From positions 1 to 13,761 of the forward strand of contig CAJTXH010000076.1 in the NCBI GenBank assembly GCA_910580005.1: a DNA stretch of 13,761 nucleotides, read 5' to 3'. Position 1 is the stretch's first letter, and every line of letters starts with the position of its first letter. Origin of the DNA: an uncultured Lachnospiraceae bacterium (GTDB lineage: Bacteria; Bacillota; Clostridia; Lachnospirales; Lachnospiraceae). This document shows positions 12,696 through 13,761 of this stretch, one piece after another. A program made the position numbers and the translations under genes. The notes under the pieces were generated by a model. It did not search any database. It worked only from the letters and a program-made list of their open reading frames with translations, and was not told the DNA's origin.

Positions 12696-13761
12696 TATTA
12701 TCTCCATTCTCCATATTATGCTGTTCCTGACGGTATAAATTAAGCAGATGCGCTGGTTCAATGTACATTCTCATTGCCCAGGGCGGCACTGCACTGTCAT
12801 CATAATTATCTGCAAAAATAAATGCTGTTTTATATACAGGCTTTAGCTTTGGGTAAATACCTTTGCCATCTGTAAAATATACAAGCCCTCTTAAGTTCCT
12901 TAAAACCTTATTTTCAACAAGGCTGTTTACGTATCTGAAAACGGGGCGGAAATCAGTTCCGCCACCTCCAATAATATGGAAATTACCAAGTATATGCTCC
13001 AGTTCTTCTTTCTTTTTTATCTCCAAATCCATGCGTATATCATCATCACATTGTATTATTCTCATATGGCATCCGCTGAAAAAACTGCTCTTTTCAGAAA
13101 GTATGTTATATGTTTCCCTCAGGAAGTTTTTTACCATTTCTCCACTTGTAGAACCACTTGTATCAACCGCCACAACAAACTCCTGTATCTTTACTGACTC
13201 ACGTGACTCTAAAGGCTCTATTAATGGCATATTTCCATACAACGAAAGCCCATAAGTATAATAATTCAAATCAAATTCATCAGGATTACATTTCAGTTCC
13301 TCATGGAGTACGGCAAATTTCCTTAAAAAATCACTATAACTGCGCTGTCCCTTTAAAATCCTTGCCCTTTCATCAAATATCTGTGTGCCATCTTTTTCTT
13401 CATCCCCCTTACTTTCAAGTTCCATTTGTGACTGCCTGGCAATCTTGTCCCATTTAGACTGGGCATTCATTGCGGCAGATGGCATGTTTTCTTCTTTAGG
13501 CCAGTAAATATGGCTGTCTGTATAAAACTCCATCTGTAATTTTTCTATAACAGTATTATCCAGCTCAAAAAGCCCATTATAAATAACAGGTGCAGATACT
13601 GCCCGCCTATACTGTTTTATCTTTCCATAAACATGCTGCCTTGTAAAGCTTAGTGGTCTTTTCAGGGCAGGCTTATCTAAGCTGTCAATAGTATATTCTG
13701 TAATAATATCACATGCTATATCCCATAAAACCCTGTTTCTGCCGCCACAAAGCCACAGATG
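12676..13761 (-). CDS. VWA domain protein, DUF2201-like, 5' end outside the window
   Basis: The frame stays open to the window edge, so at least 362 residues belong to a longer protein. The start Met at 13533 would be internal. Near the visible N-terminus, a segment RNRVLWDIACDIITEY resembles the DUF2201 putative metallopeptidase domain that is often fused to VWA. The C-terminal VWA domain has a full MIDAS site: VVAVDTSGSTSG (DxSxS), a Thr in IGGGGTDF, and FTDGKG. VWA domains bind a metal and a partner protein. It overlaps the MoxR ATPase gene by 20 bases, so the two are probably made together. The HExxH part of the peptidase domain, if present, lies outside the window. Confidence 0.9.
   Translation of the reverse strand, partial: HLWLCGGRNRVLWDIACDIITEYTIDSLDKPALKRPLSFTRQHVYGKIKQYRRAVSAPVIYNGLFELDNTVIEKLQMEFYTDSHIYWPKEENMPSAAMNAQSKWDKIARQSQMELESKGDEEKDGTQIFDERARILKGQRSYSDFLRKFAVLHEELKCNPDEFDLNYYTYGLSLYGNMPLIEPLESRESVKIQEFVVAVDTSGSTSGEMVKNFLRETYNILSEKSSFFSGCHMRIIQCDDDIRMDLEIKKKEELEHILGNFHIIGGGGTDFRPVFRYVNSLVENKVLRNLRGLVYFTDGKGIYPKLKPVYKTAFIFADNYDDSAVPPWAMRMYIEPAHLLNLYRQEQHNMENGDNNGYKES

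Noticed and set aside
11248..13457. Several plus-strand open frames opposite the VWA, ATPase and JAMM genes
   Set aside because: They are antisense shadows of clearly coding, motif-bearing genes and lack ribosome binding sites.
1..13761. CRISPR array, tRNA, rRNA or insertion sequence
   Set aside because: No regularly spaced repeats, no cloverleaf or rRNA-like segment and no transposase or terminal inverted repeats were found by reading; attachment sites for the recombinase could not be identified.

Overview
The window looks like an accessory region of a low-GC Gram-positive gut-type bacterium (Clostridia, probably Lachnospiraceae). This is inferred from AT-rich intergenic DNA, strong AGGAGG-type ribosome binding sites, sigma-A-like promoters and the gene repertoire; no rRNA or tRNA gene is present to confirm it. 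Nearly all intact genes are typical mobile-element or defence cargo: a large serine recombinase, two HicAB toxin-antitoxin modules, several XRE-type regulators, a Uma2-type nuclease-fold protein and a broken DNA cytosine methyltransferase.

Left part (about 185-3318, minus strand): a leftward gene series reads small membrane protein (58 aa), XRE-like regulator (161 aa), 79-aa unknown, possible 35-aa ORF, C5-cytosine methyltransferase and a possible 26-aa Cys-rich peptide. The methyltransferase is visibly more GC-rich than its neighbours and carries one in-frame TAG at codon 50, between the SAM-binding motif I and the catalytic PC motif, so it is called a pseudogene. A consensus promoter on the opposite strand (2230-2258) would make a short two-hairpin RNA ending at an intrinsic terminator at the 3' end of the 79-aa gene.

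Middle part (about 3419-6926): a zinc-ribbon protein converges on a 61-aa gene. A divergent pair of XRE regulators follows (4237-4449 minus, 4629-5258 plus). They share a control region with a consensus minus-strand promoter, an inverted-repeat operator around its -35 box and, for the rightward gene, a probable CTG start codon. Downstream lie a zinc-ribbon/coiled-coil/YbjQ fusion, a small membrane ORF whose frame stays open past its stop, and a secreted YHYH plus peptidoglycan-binding protein with its own promoter.

Right-centre (about 6989-10558, plus strand): a 13-bp leader hairpin precedes a Uma2-family gene. Then comes hicA1-hicB1-serine recombinase-hicA2-hicB2, closely spaced and in one direction, apparently driven from a promoter before hicA1. 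The second HicB is short and lacks the C-terminal DNA-binding segment seen in the first.

Right end (10736-13761, minus strand, running in from beyond the window): an overlapping operon of a VWA/DUF2201-like protein (5' end outside the window), a MoxR-type AAA+ ATPase and a JAMM (M67) metallopeptidase. A strong 61-nt hairpin sits just after the JAMM stop codon. The MoxR-VWA pair suggests a chaperone or remodelling machine, and the JAMM protease adds a possible isopeptidase or peptidase activity. Together with the duplicated HicAB around the recombinase, this is the most interesting system-level signal here.
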